From: CGIF01 sp031674855
GTDB lineage: Bacteria; Bacillota_I; Bacilli_A; Mycoplasmatales; CGIF01
Direction of reading: 5' to 3'
Length of the DNA: 64,000 nt
NCBI GenBank assembly: GCA_031674855.1
Contig: CP125275.1
Location: 551,213-615,212, forward strand
The notes under the pieces: model-generated
Told to the model about the DNA's origin: nothing
The model's input: only the letters and a program-made list of their open reading frames with translations
Database searches by the model: none
Shown: positions 1 to 10,948 of the stretch, piece after piece
Layout of the letters: each line of letters starts with the position of its first letter
Position numbering within the stretch: position 1 is the first letter of the stretch
Position numbers and translations under genes: made by a program

Positions 1-1734
1 CATTTCTAGATAATCCTCTAATTCAATAATTTGTTGATGATAATTTTCATTGCTTTGCTCGACAAATTCTAGCTTTTCTTTTAATTCTTGACTGATAATT
101 TTTTCTTTTTCTGTCTCCTTTTTCTGTTCATCTAATTTTTTTTGTTCAATATTCAAACCGACTTGTAATTTTTTAACCAATTGTTTTAAATCAATTAGTT
201 CTTGACTAGCCTTTTCAAGAAGTGATTGGTAATTTGAATGGTCTTGTTGCAACTGTTGCTTCAATTCATTTCGACTAATTGCTAAGTTATCCCTTTTTGT
301 TTTAGTTCTTTTTTGGAGAAGTATTAATTGCTCTCTAGTTTCCCTAGTTAATTTCAGCTCGCTTAGAATTTTCCCTAGTTGTTTCTCGCTATCTTCATAG
401 AGAACTTGGTAAGCTTCATTGTCAGCAAGAGAAGAAGCAAGAGATTTCTGTAAACTAGCAGTTTTTGTTACCAATTCATCCTTTTCAGTTGTCAAACTTA
501 GGATCCTTTTTTCTTTTTCTTCGATTTTGTGTTCTAAATTGACTACTTCTTTTTTATTTTTTTCTTGATTTTCGAACAGTTCTTTTTTAAGCAGTTTTGT
601 ACTACTTTCGAGGGATATATATTTGTTTTTTCAATCATTAATTTGTTTCTCTAAAAAAATTTTTCTTTCTTCTGCTTTCTTTAGATCAGAGATTAAATCT
701 TTGCTCTTCTTCTCAAATCCCCTTAGTCTATTTAGGTCATTGTCTTTTTCTTTTATTATCAAATTAAGAGGATTTATTTGATCCAATAAATCTTTTACAT
801 TATCTTTCAAGTCTTTTATTAAAAATTCCATGAGAGTTTTTTCTTTCTTTTTCTCTTCTAATTCTTTCTGAGCTTCTTCTAATTTATTTTCTAACTCCTT
901 TAATTTTTTACTTAAAAACTCTTTTTCTTTGTGATCTACTATATTTTCTAACTTTTTTTTAACTAAAAAAACTTCATCTTTTAATTCTGCTTCTTTTTCT
1001 TCCAAATCTTTCATTTTTGACTCTAATTCTTTTATTTGGGACTCTTTCTTTGATAATTCTGCTTCTTTTTCATTTATTTTGCTTCGTAGATGATCACGTA
1101 CTTTATCCAGTGAATGACCAAAGTCTTCTATACCACTTGGTAGAAACTCCAAACCAGAATCAATTTTGTTATTCTCGATATGAAGACTTTTTAATTTAGT
1201 TAAATTTTTTAAAGGTTCTAGTGAACCAGCAAAGTTATTATTTTCTATCCGTAGCACTTCTAAATTAACAAAACGACTAAAACAAGATAAATCCTGCTCA
1301 GAAAAGTTGTTTCCACAATAACCCCCAAAGTCCAGATGCTTTACTTTATTAGGGTTCAAAGGTTTCAGCAATGAGTTTAAGTCAGTAAATTTATTGCCTC
1401 TAAAATCGATAGTATTGAGACTAGTACAACCACTCAAGTTTAAATCGGTAATATTTTTGTTATCAAAAGCAGAAAGTTTCTGTAATTTGCTACAACTACT
1501 TAAGTTTAAACTTTTTAATTTATTACCAGAGCAAGCAACCATAATCAATTCTTTACAATTACTCACATTTATCTTAGTTAATTGATTGTAAGAGCAATGT
1601 AAATATTCTAAATTTACAAATTCAGATAAATCTAACTCGCCATTTAAACCTTCGTTCCTTACAACTAAATTTTTTATTCCTTTTCTTCTCTCTTTTAGAT
1701 AATTTTGATCTAAATATTCTTGTGCGTTTGGCAT
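1..1734 (-). CDS. LRR and coiled-coil protein, C-terminus outside window
   Basis: The frame opens at the ATG at 1732-1734 and stays free of TAA/TAG to base 1, so at least 578 residues are present and the end is missing. One TGA at 631-633 is read as Trp. Near the N-terminus is an AQEYLDQNY header that also precedes the LRR blocks in the genes at 7182 and 12776. Residues about 25-195 form LRRs of 21-23 residues with LxxLxCSxNxL cores, and from about 210 onward the chain is Lys/Glu-rich coiled coil. No signal peptide or kinase motif is visible. The LRRs suggest protein binding and the coil suggests oligomerisation; the actual role is unknown. It may be a kinase-less relative of the gene at 59293-64000. 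Confidence 0.85.
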
Positions 1735-1809
1735 AGTTACTATAAGTCGATTTTATTGCTTTACCCCTCTTTAAATCCCTTCTCACTCAACTCTTGACTA
1801 GCCAATAAA

Positions 1810-2702
1810 TTAGAATTGAGACAAAGAAACAGTAATTAAAGAACTAACAATCAATCCTAGTCAATTAGGATTAGGAGTAGCAGGATTAGTTTGGGGTTGT
1901 TGAATTTTGCAAAGCATTTCTAACTTATTTCTTAACTGGGGAACTAACATGGGGAGGAACTCTTTAAACTTCTTTGCTTCTGATTCAAATTCTTCTTTAG
2001 TTATCTTTTTATTTTTAGTAATTAGTTCTCCCACGTGAGTAGTTACAACGAGGAATAAAGGCTTCCGCAAACTGGTTTTTTAATGCTTCATTGTGGTTTA
2101 GGGAGTCAAAGACTCCTTGTATAGAATTAAAGAAATCCAAGAAAGTTTGGAAGGGAACTTCTTCCTTACTTTCGATCTTGGTTAAGAGAGTTCGAGCCTC
2201 TGATCGGATTTTAGCTTGTTGGATAGCAAGTTTTTTGGTTCCTTGCGGATCAGTTAGTTCTTCATTAAATTTCTCATTACCCATTAATTCCCCACTTTCT
2301 ATTTTGGCTAAACTTAATTGAGCTCAAGCTCCGTGCTTACCATCACAATTGAATTTATCAATATTTTCGGGTTTGAGTTTGGGACAAGATTTTTAATCAC
2401 CTTGATTAGCATCATTTTCAACATCGGCAATTAGTTCTAATAAATCTTTGATAAATTTTTCTTTTGCTTTTTGTTCTCTTTTAATTCTTTTTGGTTTTCA
2501 GGCAAAACTCGCTATGAATAGATTGTTTTTGAGAAAGTTCAGAGTCAGCTCCTCTCTTTTCTTCTTCTAATTGTTTTAATTGTTCTTCGGTTCAGTTTCA
2601 TTTTTTCACTACTACTTTATCTCGTCCAAATTTTTCTTTTAATAAGTTTACTAAGGTGATGTTTTCGCTTAAATTTTTATTGTTTTCTTTATTTTTTACC
2701 AT
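1810..2702 (-). pseudogene. Decayed charged protein with hydrophobic tail
   Basis: Reading frames on this strand add up to one former protein of about 290 residues. It starts at the ATG at 2702 (MVKNKENN), shifts frame near 2510, meets an in-frame TAA near 2390 (after ANQGD), continues through KSCPKLKPENI and MGNEKFNEEL, shifts again near 2060, and ends with a short hydrophobic tail (WLGLIVSSLITV) at a TAA at 1810-1812. The similarity in composition on both sides of each break supports a single broken gene. The start codon overlaps the end of the upstream relic (2696-3727), as in a translationally coupled pair. I do not recognise the family. Independent small genes are possible but less likely. 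Confidence 0.55.
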
Positions 2703-3727
2703 AATCTTTTAGTTCAAATGCTTTCGCTATCATAATCAATAACTAGTCCGGAAATATGGTGTTTGGCAAAATCTAACACACGAGGAAAATCAGCGTCTCA
2801 TATTCCCATTTCTCCGGTGTAATCATTGAGAACTTTATATTTTCCTCAAAATCATTGTCCTTTATCTTTTTCATCAAAAGCTCTTTTATAAATAGTTCAA
2901 ATGTCGGAATTTTCTCTATCTCCTCCTAAATCACCATGACCAATATCTTTCTCTTGCTCTTCTATTATTTTATCTAATCTTTTATTTTCGCTATCAACTC
3001 AGCGATTCCAACCTCAACTATAAGATTTTTTTTTCAAAGAACTTTTAGCTTTTTTGCTTTTGGCTATTAGTTCTTTTCTTTGACTACTTTTAGTTAAACT
3101 TTTATCAGCTTTAATTAATCTCTTTTCAGTTTTTTTTGCTCATTTACTAAATCATCCACCATCTTCCTTATCTTTATAATTACTTTGTCTTTGCTTAGTA
3201 ATCAATCATTTTTTTTCACCTTCTTCTTTACCGAAAATTTTTTGAAAGTTTTTTTTTTAATTCGTTTTCTTTAACTTTTCTTTTGTTAAAAAAATAAGTT
3301 CTTAATCCGGATCTTCGTTTTTTTTCTATGGGGTCAAGGTGAGATTTTACTCCTCGTTTTTGCGGAGTAATGCCTAACCCTAATAATTTGGTTTTTTTTC
3401 TTCCTCTTTGTTCTCTTTTTTTGCTGGTTTCGTAAGCTCTTAACTCCTCAGTTAACTTTTCTTTTTCTTTAACTCAGTAAGAATTCCAATTACTATCTCA
3501 AAGATTTTTTATTCGGCGGTCAGTTTGCTCAATTTGTCTTTTAATCGTCCTCTTTTACCTGTGGGAATTTTAGTAGTTAAATTACCAATTCTTTTCTGTA
3601 ATTTAGCAACATCTTTTTCTTTTTTATCGGTGTTTTTTTGCTTTAACCGATTTGCTAATTGATGTTCTAGTTTAGCAATTTTTAGTTTTCTTTTAGATGG
3701 AGGAGAATGATTGTTATTTGTTCCCAT
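2696..3727 (-). pseudogene. Decayed Lys-rich gene of unknown family
   Basis: An ATG at 3727 opens a basic coiled region (MGTNNNHSPPSKRKL) that stops at 3509. The next frame carries a continuous-looking protein from about 3530 (RRIKNLWDSNWNSYW), which is lost again in a run of ten T/A pairs near 3250 and resumes in a third frame as FQKIFGKEEGEKKW, running to a TAA at 2696-2698. The last part is Trp-rich (SYSWGWNRWVD, QWFWGKYKVLNDYTGEMGIWDADFPRVLDF) and looks like a folded domain. Two frame changes make this a pseudogene unless the sequence is wrong in the homopolymer. It overlaps the next relic by 7 bases. The combination resembles phage or plasmid genes, but no family is recognised. Confidence 0.5.
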
Positions 3728-4098
3728 AGGGCGGAATTTTTATTATCCACCAGCTAGAAAATAACTAAAATATATTAAGGGGTCGCTGTAAATTTCTCCT
3801 TGCTATAACTTGTTATTAATTCCTAGCTAGTAAGATTGGCGTCTGTTAGCTAGGTTAATTAGATGTTTTGCAATTATCCGATTTAGAAAAATCTAATTAA
3901 CTTAAACTTTCATCTTTATTGAGTTTCTTTTTTATCTTTTGTTTATCTTTTAAAATTAGTTGAACTAACTTTGTTTTCTTCAACTTGTTCATCTGTATAA
4001 TTTATTTTATAGTTTCTTAATTAACTTGACTAACGATAAATAATTTATATCATGTGTTAACTATACAATGATAATAAAATTAAACAATATAATATATA
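3728..4098. other. Intergenic, AT-rich, with one inverted repeat
   Basis: Divergent intergenic space of 371 bases between the relic at 3727 and the plus-strand gene at 4099; promoters for both sides must lie here. An 8-bp inverted repeat (CCTAGCTA at 3822-3829, TAGCTAGG at 3847-3854) could form a hairpin with a 17-base loop. It lacks a following T run, so I do not call it a terminator. No open frame worth calling is visible. Confidence 0.4.
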
Positions 4099-4410
4099 AT
4101 GGAAAAAAACGAAAATAACAAAATTCATCAGTGCGACAAGTGCGGTAGAAGTTTTGAAAGAAAATGAGTTCCGGCTCGTAAGAGGCTTTCCAAAATCAAT
4201 GATGTTTCTTATTGAACCGATGAAAAAGGTTGAGAGAATTATAAATTAGTTTGCCGAACTTGTTTAAAAGGGTGATTTGATAATGAGAGAACTTTGTTTA
4301 TAAAACTAGTTTCGCCCAAAAAAAAGAGAATTTTTTATAACTATTATTATTCGGGCAAATTTAATCAGGAGGAAGAAGGTTATTTCAATAAATATAAACA
4401 AAAAATTTAG
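4099..4410 (+). CDS. Small zinc-finger-like protein
   Basis: 103 codons from an ATG at 4099 to TAG at 4408, with four TGA codons read as Trp. The N-terminal part has a CxxC pair (CDKCGRSF) and, about 40 residues on, a second one (CRTCLKGWF), spaced like a zinc ribbon; the rest is basic and Tyr-rich. Seven bases separate it from the next gene (4417), so the two are likely co-transcribed. The zinc site suggests nucleic-acid or protein binding; nothing more specific can be said. Confidence 0.65.
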
Positions 4411-4416
4411 AAATTT

Positions 4417-5271
4417 ATGAATGAATTATTAAAGAACAATAAAGCAATGGAAGATTTGCGAAAAATTATTGATGCAAACAGTAAGTTTTTGCGTCATGTT
4501 GAAGGAAATATTATAAATGAGCAACATATTTATTATTATCTTGGTTCTCAAGGATATTGAAGAAATCGTCGTTCACAGGAAAAATTTGATTTTTCTCTAA
4601 AGTGTATAGTTAGTTGTCGTTATACTGATGTTTACACCGATATTATTTTTAGTTTAAGAGAGGTAGAAAAAGATGAAGATTATGAAAAAATAGAACCGCA
4701 AAGAGGAATAGGTCTTCCTAACAAAGAAAACTCTAACTTAATAATAGAAGATAAGTTAGCACTCTTAGGGATAATGTTTAGTAAAAATACTGATAATCGT
4801 TTTATTGATTTAATTTGTGAGAAAAAAAACCACTTATCAAAATCCTTAGAATTTGATGAAAAAATTGGTATCAAAAAAGCAATAGAATGAATAGTTAAAA
4901 AAATTTCTAAAATTCAGGAATTTGATAAGCAAAATAAGTATTTTGCTATTAATGAAAAAGATATTTTAATTGTTATAAATAGCAATTTATGAAGCGAAGC
5001 AATTTCTAAGGAAATTTTGGGCGAATTAAACTTAAAATATTTTGAAAAGTTTATAATAATTGATTTACCGCTAAAAAATAATTTTCAATGTGTTATTTTA
5101 AATAAAAGAAGTCTAGGTTATCATTATGAAATATTGAATGATGCAAAAGAAGAAACATATAGAGAAAAAGATTTTTTTAGTAATTCAGAAAAATTTTATT
5201 TTCACATAGATTCCAAATTGTTTTTCTTCCCTTTTGTAAATTCTTATGCTCTTTTAGAAAGCAAAGAATAA
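4417..5271 (+). CDS. Hypothetical protein
   Basis: 284 codons from the ATG at 4417 to TAA at 5269-5271, joined through TGA codons (Trp) at SQGYW, AIEWIV and NLWSE. The sequence is a mixed alpha/beta soluble protein with no membrane segment, signal peptide or repeat. A basic segment near residue 50 (RNRRSQEKF) is followed by a region rich in acidic residues, and the C-terminal half has alternating hydrophobic stretches typical of a beta-rich fold. It follows the zinc protein at 4099 by six bases, so the two probably act together. The family is not recognised. Confidence 0.65.
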
Positions 5272-5281
5272 ATTATTAATT

Positions 5282-6265
5282 TTACTTACAAGATTTTTCC
5301 AAAGCGTTTTTGGTATGTCCAGCAGGTCATAAAACAGCGACATGTCTTTTTTTGTTCGGATGATAATAACCATCGCCAACAAATCTTAAAGAACCAAAAT
5401 CATTATCATAATAAGTAAAAGTAATTAGGGAAATTTCTTCATCTTTCTCTCTGATAAGTTTTCAATTATTTTCTTTTTCTCATTCGAGAATTATTATGTT
5501 ATGATTTCATCAGAAATTAGCTAGTTCTTTTCTCATAAATTCTTAGGTTTTTTTGGAAATTAATTGATGTTCTCCATCTGCTATTCTTCAATAGCTAGTA
5601 TCTTTTAATCAATAGCTATCGTATAAATCGAAGTCTAGATTAGAAATAAGGATATTAAATTCTTGCTTTAATTCCTATTGTTGACTAAAAAATCTTACTC
5701 TGAGTGTAAAGAATTGATAACTACGGAAATTAAATAAAGGTTCTACTCCGCCTAACTCAACATAATAATTCAATATTTCTCTCATAGCTATTCAAACATG
5801 ATTTCCTCTGGTAGCAGAAATTCAAGTATGGATGCGATGGTGTCGAGATATTTGGAGCAAATCAGCTACACCAGCATGCGTTTCTCTATTTTCTTTAACA
5901 TTAACTCCCTCAATTCAAAAATTAGTTTCATCAATAAAGAAATATTTCCGAATGCGAAAAGTATCCTTTTTGGGAACTTTTTCATCAAAGTTAATATCGT
6001 TATAAGTTATCATTTCAGCATCCGGAATATTAGAAATAAAACCTACTTTTTTAATCCCTCGTGGTAAATGACGAGCTAAAACGCTCATTAACAGAGTTTT
6101 TCCTTTGCCGATATCAGCTTGGATTACCGCTGCATGAACTCCTTCGGCAAATTCAATTAATTTTCTCCTTTGTCAGTAAGCTGCTAAGAAAATCAGTAAG
6201 TTATAGTGATAAAGAAAACCCGCCACCAAAGACAAACAGACCGCTAACAAGTAGTATTTAATCAT
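5282..6265 (-). pseudogene. Zot/gp1-like inovirus morphogenesis ATPase, decayed
   Basis: The ATG at 6263-6265 begins with a hydrophobic segment (residues about 1-30), followed by a Walker A motif (ADIGKGKTLLMS), a Walker B strand (YFFIDETNFW) and the downstream ISATRGNH region. This order is that of the Zonula-occludens-toxin/gene-I ATPases that export filamentous phage. The frame is interrupted by a TAG (FFSQQ*ELKQ, near 5680) and a TAA (SKKT*EFMRK, near 5550), both in otherwise conserved sequence, so the gene is probably dead. Plectroviruses of Spiroplasma and Acholeplasma carry such an ATPase. Its likely former partners (HUH replication protein, small membrane proteins) lie about 17 kb away at 23199-25185, which suggests dispersed relics of an integrated phage. 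Confidence 0.7.
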
Positions 6266-6334
6266 ACTTTAATTTTATTTATCTACTAGATATTAGATAG
6301 TTATTAAGTAGTAAAAAATAGATTATAGTAAACT

Positions 6335-6712
6335 ATGACTAAAAAAGAATATAATTTAGAGCCGAAAGATTTGGAAGTAGCTAAACAAACGCTCACCGAA
6401 ATGGATGGGAAGATAGATAAACTTATTGCTGAACTAGACCAAAAAGACCAAGAACTGATTGCGGTAAATGGAAAAATAACTAATCTCAAACGACAATCAC
6501 AGCAATTAAATAATCCTTTTGCCGATTCTCCTCCTATCCAAAATAATCCTTTAACAGATGATGAAATAATTTCTCAAGCTAAGGGATTAGGGATGAAAAC
6601 TAATGAAGAATATCGAACTGCTTTACAACAAAATAAAGGAAATTATTCTAAATTATGGTGATTATTGTTAATCCCAGTTCTTTTAGTGATTTGATTTGTG
6701 GTCAAAAAATAG
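6335..6712 (+). CDS. Tail-anchored coiled-coil protein
   Basis: 125 codons from ATG 6335 to TAG 6710-6712; the last 18 residues become visible only when a TGA is read as Trp. Residues about 10-60 form a coiled coil (LDQKDQELIAVNGKI), a Pro/Asn linker follows, and the C-terminus is one membrane helix (WWLLLIPVLLVIWFVV) ending in Lys-Lys. This predicts a protein anchored in the membrane by its tail with the coil in the cytosol. It starts 70 bases from the divergent Zot-like relic. Function unknown; many accessory genes in the window share this tail-anchor design. Confidence 0.65.
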
Positions 6713-6738
6713 GAACATTTTAATTAAAAGTTAGTTAC

Positions 6739-7116
6739 TTAATCCTTATTTGGTGTTTCAATTTGATTACTTAATTGTTCAACTTCATCAGTTAATTCTT
6801 GATCGGAAAGGGTAGCATAATGTTCTTGAACTTTCACTATTCTAGATTCTGGAGTTATTTCATGACTAATCAGTTGCTTTTTTAATTGATCTATGCGGAG
6901 ATAGTTTTCATCATCAGCATCAAATAATTGTTTTCATAACCTGCGATAAAAATTTGCTTCCTTTCTCATTCGTTCAGCATCTCGTTCATTTTTATCGAAC
7001 CTTAAGCGAGCTTGTAAAGCAATAATTTTTTCTTGTAACGAGCTTTCATTAGGGTTGAGGTTAGGAGATTGATTAGTTGCTTGTAAATTAGCTAATTCAG
7101 CTTGCAGTTGTTCTAA
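6739..7116 (-). pseudogene. Coiled-coil protein, 5' end broken
   Basis: An open frame of 125 codons with no usable start ends at TAA 6739-6741. It codes a hydrophilic coiled coil (LEQLQAELANLQ ... YRRLWKQLFDADDE ... QELTDEVEQLSNQ). Directly upstream in the same frame is a TAA (7117-7119) preceded by more coil-like sequence (QTTNLQQ), so the true gene was probably longer and has been cut by a nonsense or frameshift mutation. An internal ATG would give a shorter protein. No family is recognised. Confidence 0.4.
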
Positions 7117-7181
7117 TTACTGTTGGAGATTAGTTGTTTGATAGAGGGATCAAAAGAAAAAAATTTATTGAAAATAAAAAT

Positions 7182-10100
7182 ATGATTAATTCCAGCGAAT
7201 GATTAAACAAAAATTTTCCTAATGAAGATGAGAGATGAAGAGTCGAGGAGATTCACATCAATGAGCAACTAGAAGGCGAATTAAATCTTAAGGACTTTAC
7301 TAATTGAAATCTAAAAATTTATCTTTATCCCAACCTTGATAAAAGAAAAATTCAGATAATTAATGTTTCGGAAGATACTGAAACATTGGATCTTTTAGAT
7401 GCTCAAAAATGACTGAAAGAAAATTATCCCAAAGAGGGAGTTTGTTCGAGAGAAAACGAAACAGTTCGCAATGAAGAAATAATAACCAATAATCAAGGAA
7501 AAAGAAGAGATGAAATTACAAATTTGGATATTTCTGAAAAGAGTTTATCTGGTTCTTTAGATCTTTCTGATTTTATTAATTTGGAATCTCTAGATTGTTC
7601 TAACAACAAAATAACAAGTCTATCTTTAAAGGGTTGTGATAAGCTAATAAATATTAACTGCTCCAATAATAAACTAACCAGTTTTGACTGATTAACTTCC
7701 TTTTCAGGCGATAATTTAACAAGTTTTTACTTTAGAGGTAATCAAGTTCCTTCAAATTTTCAAGAACTTTTTGAAAACTCTGTATTTACTTACGGTGAAT
7801 TCAAATCTTTTGCTGAATCAGGACTTGATCCTAAAAATTATAAATTTTTCAATCTCTGGAAAAATCAAGGTTTTTCAAATCAAGAAATAAAAACTTGGGT
7901 TGAGATTGGTTTAAAAGATAATGAATACTTATTAGCTAGCTGGTTAGCAAAAGAGAAAAAATATCAGTTAAAAAAATTCCCAAAAAGCGAATTAAAAAAG
8001 TTAAGGAAAAATTATTGTGATTGTTGGACAAAAATAGACAAAAGGTTTGATGAAAAAGCGAATGAGGAAACTTATCAACAACTGTGAGAAGAAGAGGGGT
8101 TTTCTTTTCTTGAAGCAAATGAGTGAATAGAATCAGGCTTGGAAGTGGATGAATTTTATCGTGCTAAATGATGAAAAGAAGAATCGTTTTCTCCTAAAAG
8201 TTCCAAAAGGTGGATTGAGCTGTTAGGATCTGATGGTTACAAGTTTGCAAAAAAGTGAGAAAAATACGGATTTACAGCTAATGATTTTGACGAATGAGAA
8301 AAAATAGGCTTAAAAAAGAATGATTATAAATTATCAAATTGAATTTTTAACAATAAACTACTTAGCCCAGAGAAAATTGGTGAGAAAAATTTAGAATCTC
8401 TTAGAGAAGAATTCAGTCAAGTTAAAAATTATCTTGATTGAAAATACCCTAAACCAGAAAGAAAAAACATCAAGAAGCTTGATATTAGCAAAAAAAATTT
8501 AAAAGGAACTTTAAAACTAGAAGATTTTATTAATTTGGAAGAGTTGGACTGCTCCAACAACCTCCTAAGTGATTTAGATTTAGATGATCTCGATTCTAAA
8601 AAAATAACAGAGCTAGATTTAAGAGACAATGATTTAGATAGAAGAAATCTGGATTTTCTTTCAAAATTCACTAACTTAAAAAAATTATGATTAGGAAATA
8701 GTGAGTCCAAACAAGAAAGAGAAACATATAATCGCTTTTATGGCTCCTTAAAACCACTGGAAAAATTAACTAATTTAAAAATTTTGGATATAAGAGAAAC
8801 CGACATCGATAGAGGAATTGAATATTTATCAGAATCGTTAGATTATTTTTTTTATCACAATGAAAATCATCATCGTTTCATAGCTAACAAGGGTTGTGGG
8901 AAAATAGCTAAGGAGCTGTCCTCTTATCACACAGAAGGATCGTGACCTTATGGAGATGATTTTTATTTTCCTCCTAGTCGTGTGGGAGATGATTTGAAAA
9001 GATGAAAGAATGATAATCTTCCTAGTTTTCATCCTAAATCGAATAATAAGGAAAAAAAGGAAATTGAAAAAGATAGCAAGGAATGAACAGACATTCATCC
9101 TAATTTTGGAAAATCAAGTCCTTTTGGTGAAAAAACTTATCAACAGGAATGAGAAGAACAAAGTTTAAATCTCGAAGAAAGCGAAAAATGAATAAAAGCA
9201 GGTCTAAAATTAGAAGAATTTGAAATGATTAAGAAGTTTAGTTTGAAACACATGAATCCTTCTGATTTTGCTAAAAAGTTTCAAAAAGAAAGAAAAGCTC
9301 AGGAATGAGTTGATTATTTTTATTCTTTTTTTGATCCTCTTCTTGGAAAAATAGATACATTTACTGATTTTTTAAGAAACTCAATAGAGACATTAGATAT
9401 TAAAGACAAAAGTTTAACTGGAACACTTGATCTTAGAATTTTTCCTAATTTGAAGAAAATTGATTGTTCTTGAAACGAAATTACTGAATTAAACATTGAA
9501 AATAATCCGAAATTAGAAGAAATCATTTGCAGTAATAACTATTCTCTTTTCTTTTTGTCATTCGGAGAAATCAAGTCTCTTGAGAAAATTAGTTGTGGCA
9601 GTTGTGATTTAAAAGAGTTAGATTTGAGTAAATTTAAAAAATTAAAAAGTCTCAATTTCCAAGATAACCAAATAAATAAAATAATTTTGCCCTTGGATGC
9701 TGAAAATTTAACTTTTTTAGATTTAAGTAACAACAAAATAAAAAATCTATCAATTTTTAGTTACTTAGCAAATTTAAAATATCTTTATTTAAACAATAAT
9801 CCTATAAGCGGGAACTTAGAGCCATTAAAAAAATGTCATAAACTTGTTATCTTAGAGATAAGAGGAACTAATATCAATCCCACTTGAGAGCATTTATCGA
9901 ATAGAATAGAAAAAATAAACAAAAAAGGTCAATGAAACGAAATATACAAAGAACTTGAGGATTTCCAAGAACAAGATAAAAGAGGTTCTGCCTACTATAA
10001 TTTAATCGAATGAAGAAAGGAACAAAAAGGATTCAAAAAAATAAAATCGATTTTGGAGAAAGTTGATTCTAATTTGGATGCTAATGAAGTAATAAAGGAA

Positions 10101-10868
10101 TTCAAAGATTTCAATGTTAAAACTGGTGATTTTGAGGGGGAATATAACAAAATATTTTCTTTTATTGAAAAAAATAATGAGGAAAATCTAGTTTTAAGAT
10201 TTCGTGTTCAAGAATTAACTAACTTAACTAAAGAACAAAGAAAAAAAATATTTGATGCCTACTTAAGATTTGCTCCAGAAAAGGAGTTATTAAGAAATCT
10301 TATAAATAAATGCTTAGAATATAGTAGAGCGAAGAAAGAAAGACAACCAGTTAAAGATTTGCGCAAACAATTCGAAACAATTCGTGATGAAATGGAAGAG
10401 AAGGTTGATGAAAAATTCTTTGAAGAGATTCAAATAATCATCGCTGATTGTGAAGATCTTATTCAGTGAGAAATTGAGTTAGAAAGAAAGCAAAAAAAAT
10501 TCATCGATGACTCTTATAATCAAATCGATATTTGCCTTTTTCGGAAAGGAGATCATTTGTCAGGTAATGTCTTTAATAATCAGTGAGGAAAAAATTTGAC
10601 TAAGGTGATCAATAATTATAATGCTCCTATCAAGAATCACTATCAAGGAAAGTACGCTGGTTTAAGAATTGAATATAGTAATATCGGCGCTATTGGTGAT
10701 CAGAGTCAAGGAACTATCAATAATCGCAACTCTCTCATCTCTGACGATAATTTCACCAATGCTATCTTCCCTGAACAAGCTTTTTCTCATAATACCTTGC
10801 AAAAAGCAACTGAATTTGAGGAAATAGAAACAATAATTGAGCAATTAGACTTGTCCAAAAAAATTTAG
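7182..10868 (+). CDS. Giant LRR and W-repeat protein with GNIG motif tail
   Basis: 1,228 codons from ATG 7182 to TAG 10866-10868, continuous once about 30 TGA codons are read as Trp. Order: a short N-terminal region; a first LRR block (residues about 110-180, GSLDLSDFINLESLDCSNN); a segment of W-repeats (about 200-410: paired helices of the form W...GF....A..W...G); a second LRR block (about 430-540); a further W-repeat segment (about 640-700); a third LRR block (about 735-900); coiled coil (about 950-1110) ending in ADCEDLIQWEIELE, a phrase also in the gene at 59293; and a C-terminal tail with NHYQGKYAGL and the motif NIGAIGDQSQGTI (about 1167-1180). No kinase domain, signal peptide or membrane helix is present. 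The LRR and W-repeats look like recognition surfaces; the tail motif is shared with three neighbours. Confidence 0.85.
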
Positions 10869-10948
10869 CAACGATTGAATGATTTAAATTTTTACTTAAA
10901 AATCAATTATAGGTTAGAATTACTAATAAGTTCATAAATTTTTATGCT

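Noticed and set aside
1017..1585. Two plus-strand open frames opposite the LRR gene
   Set aside because: They are reverse-strand shadows; their translations are hydrophobic and lack any domain, while the minus frame has clear LRRs.
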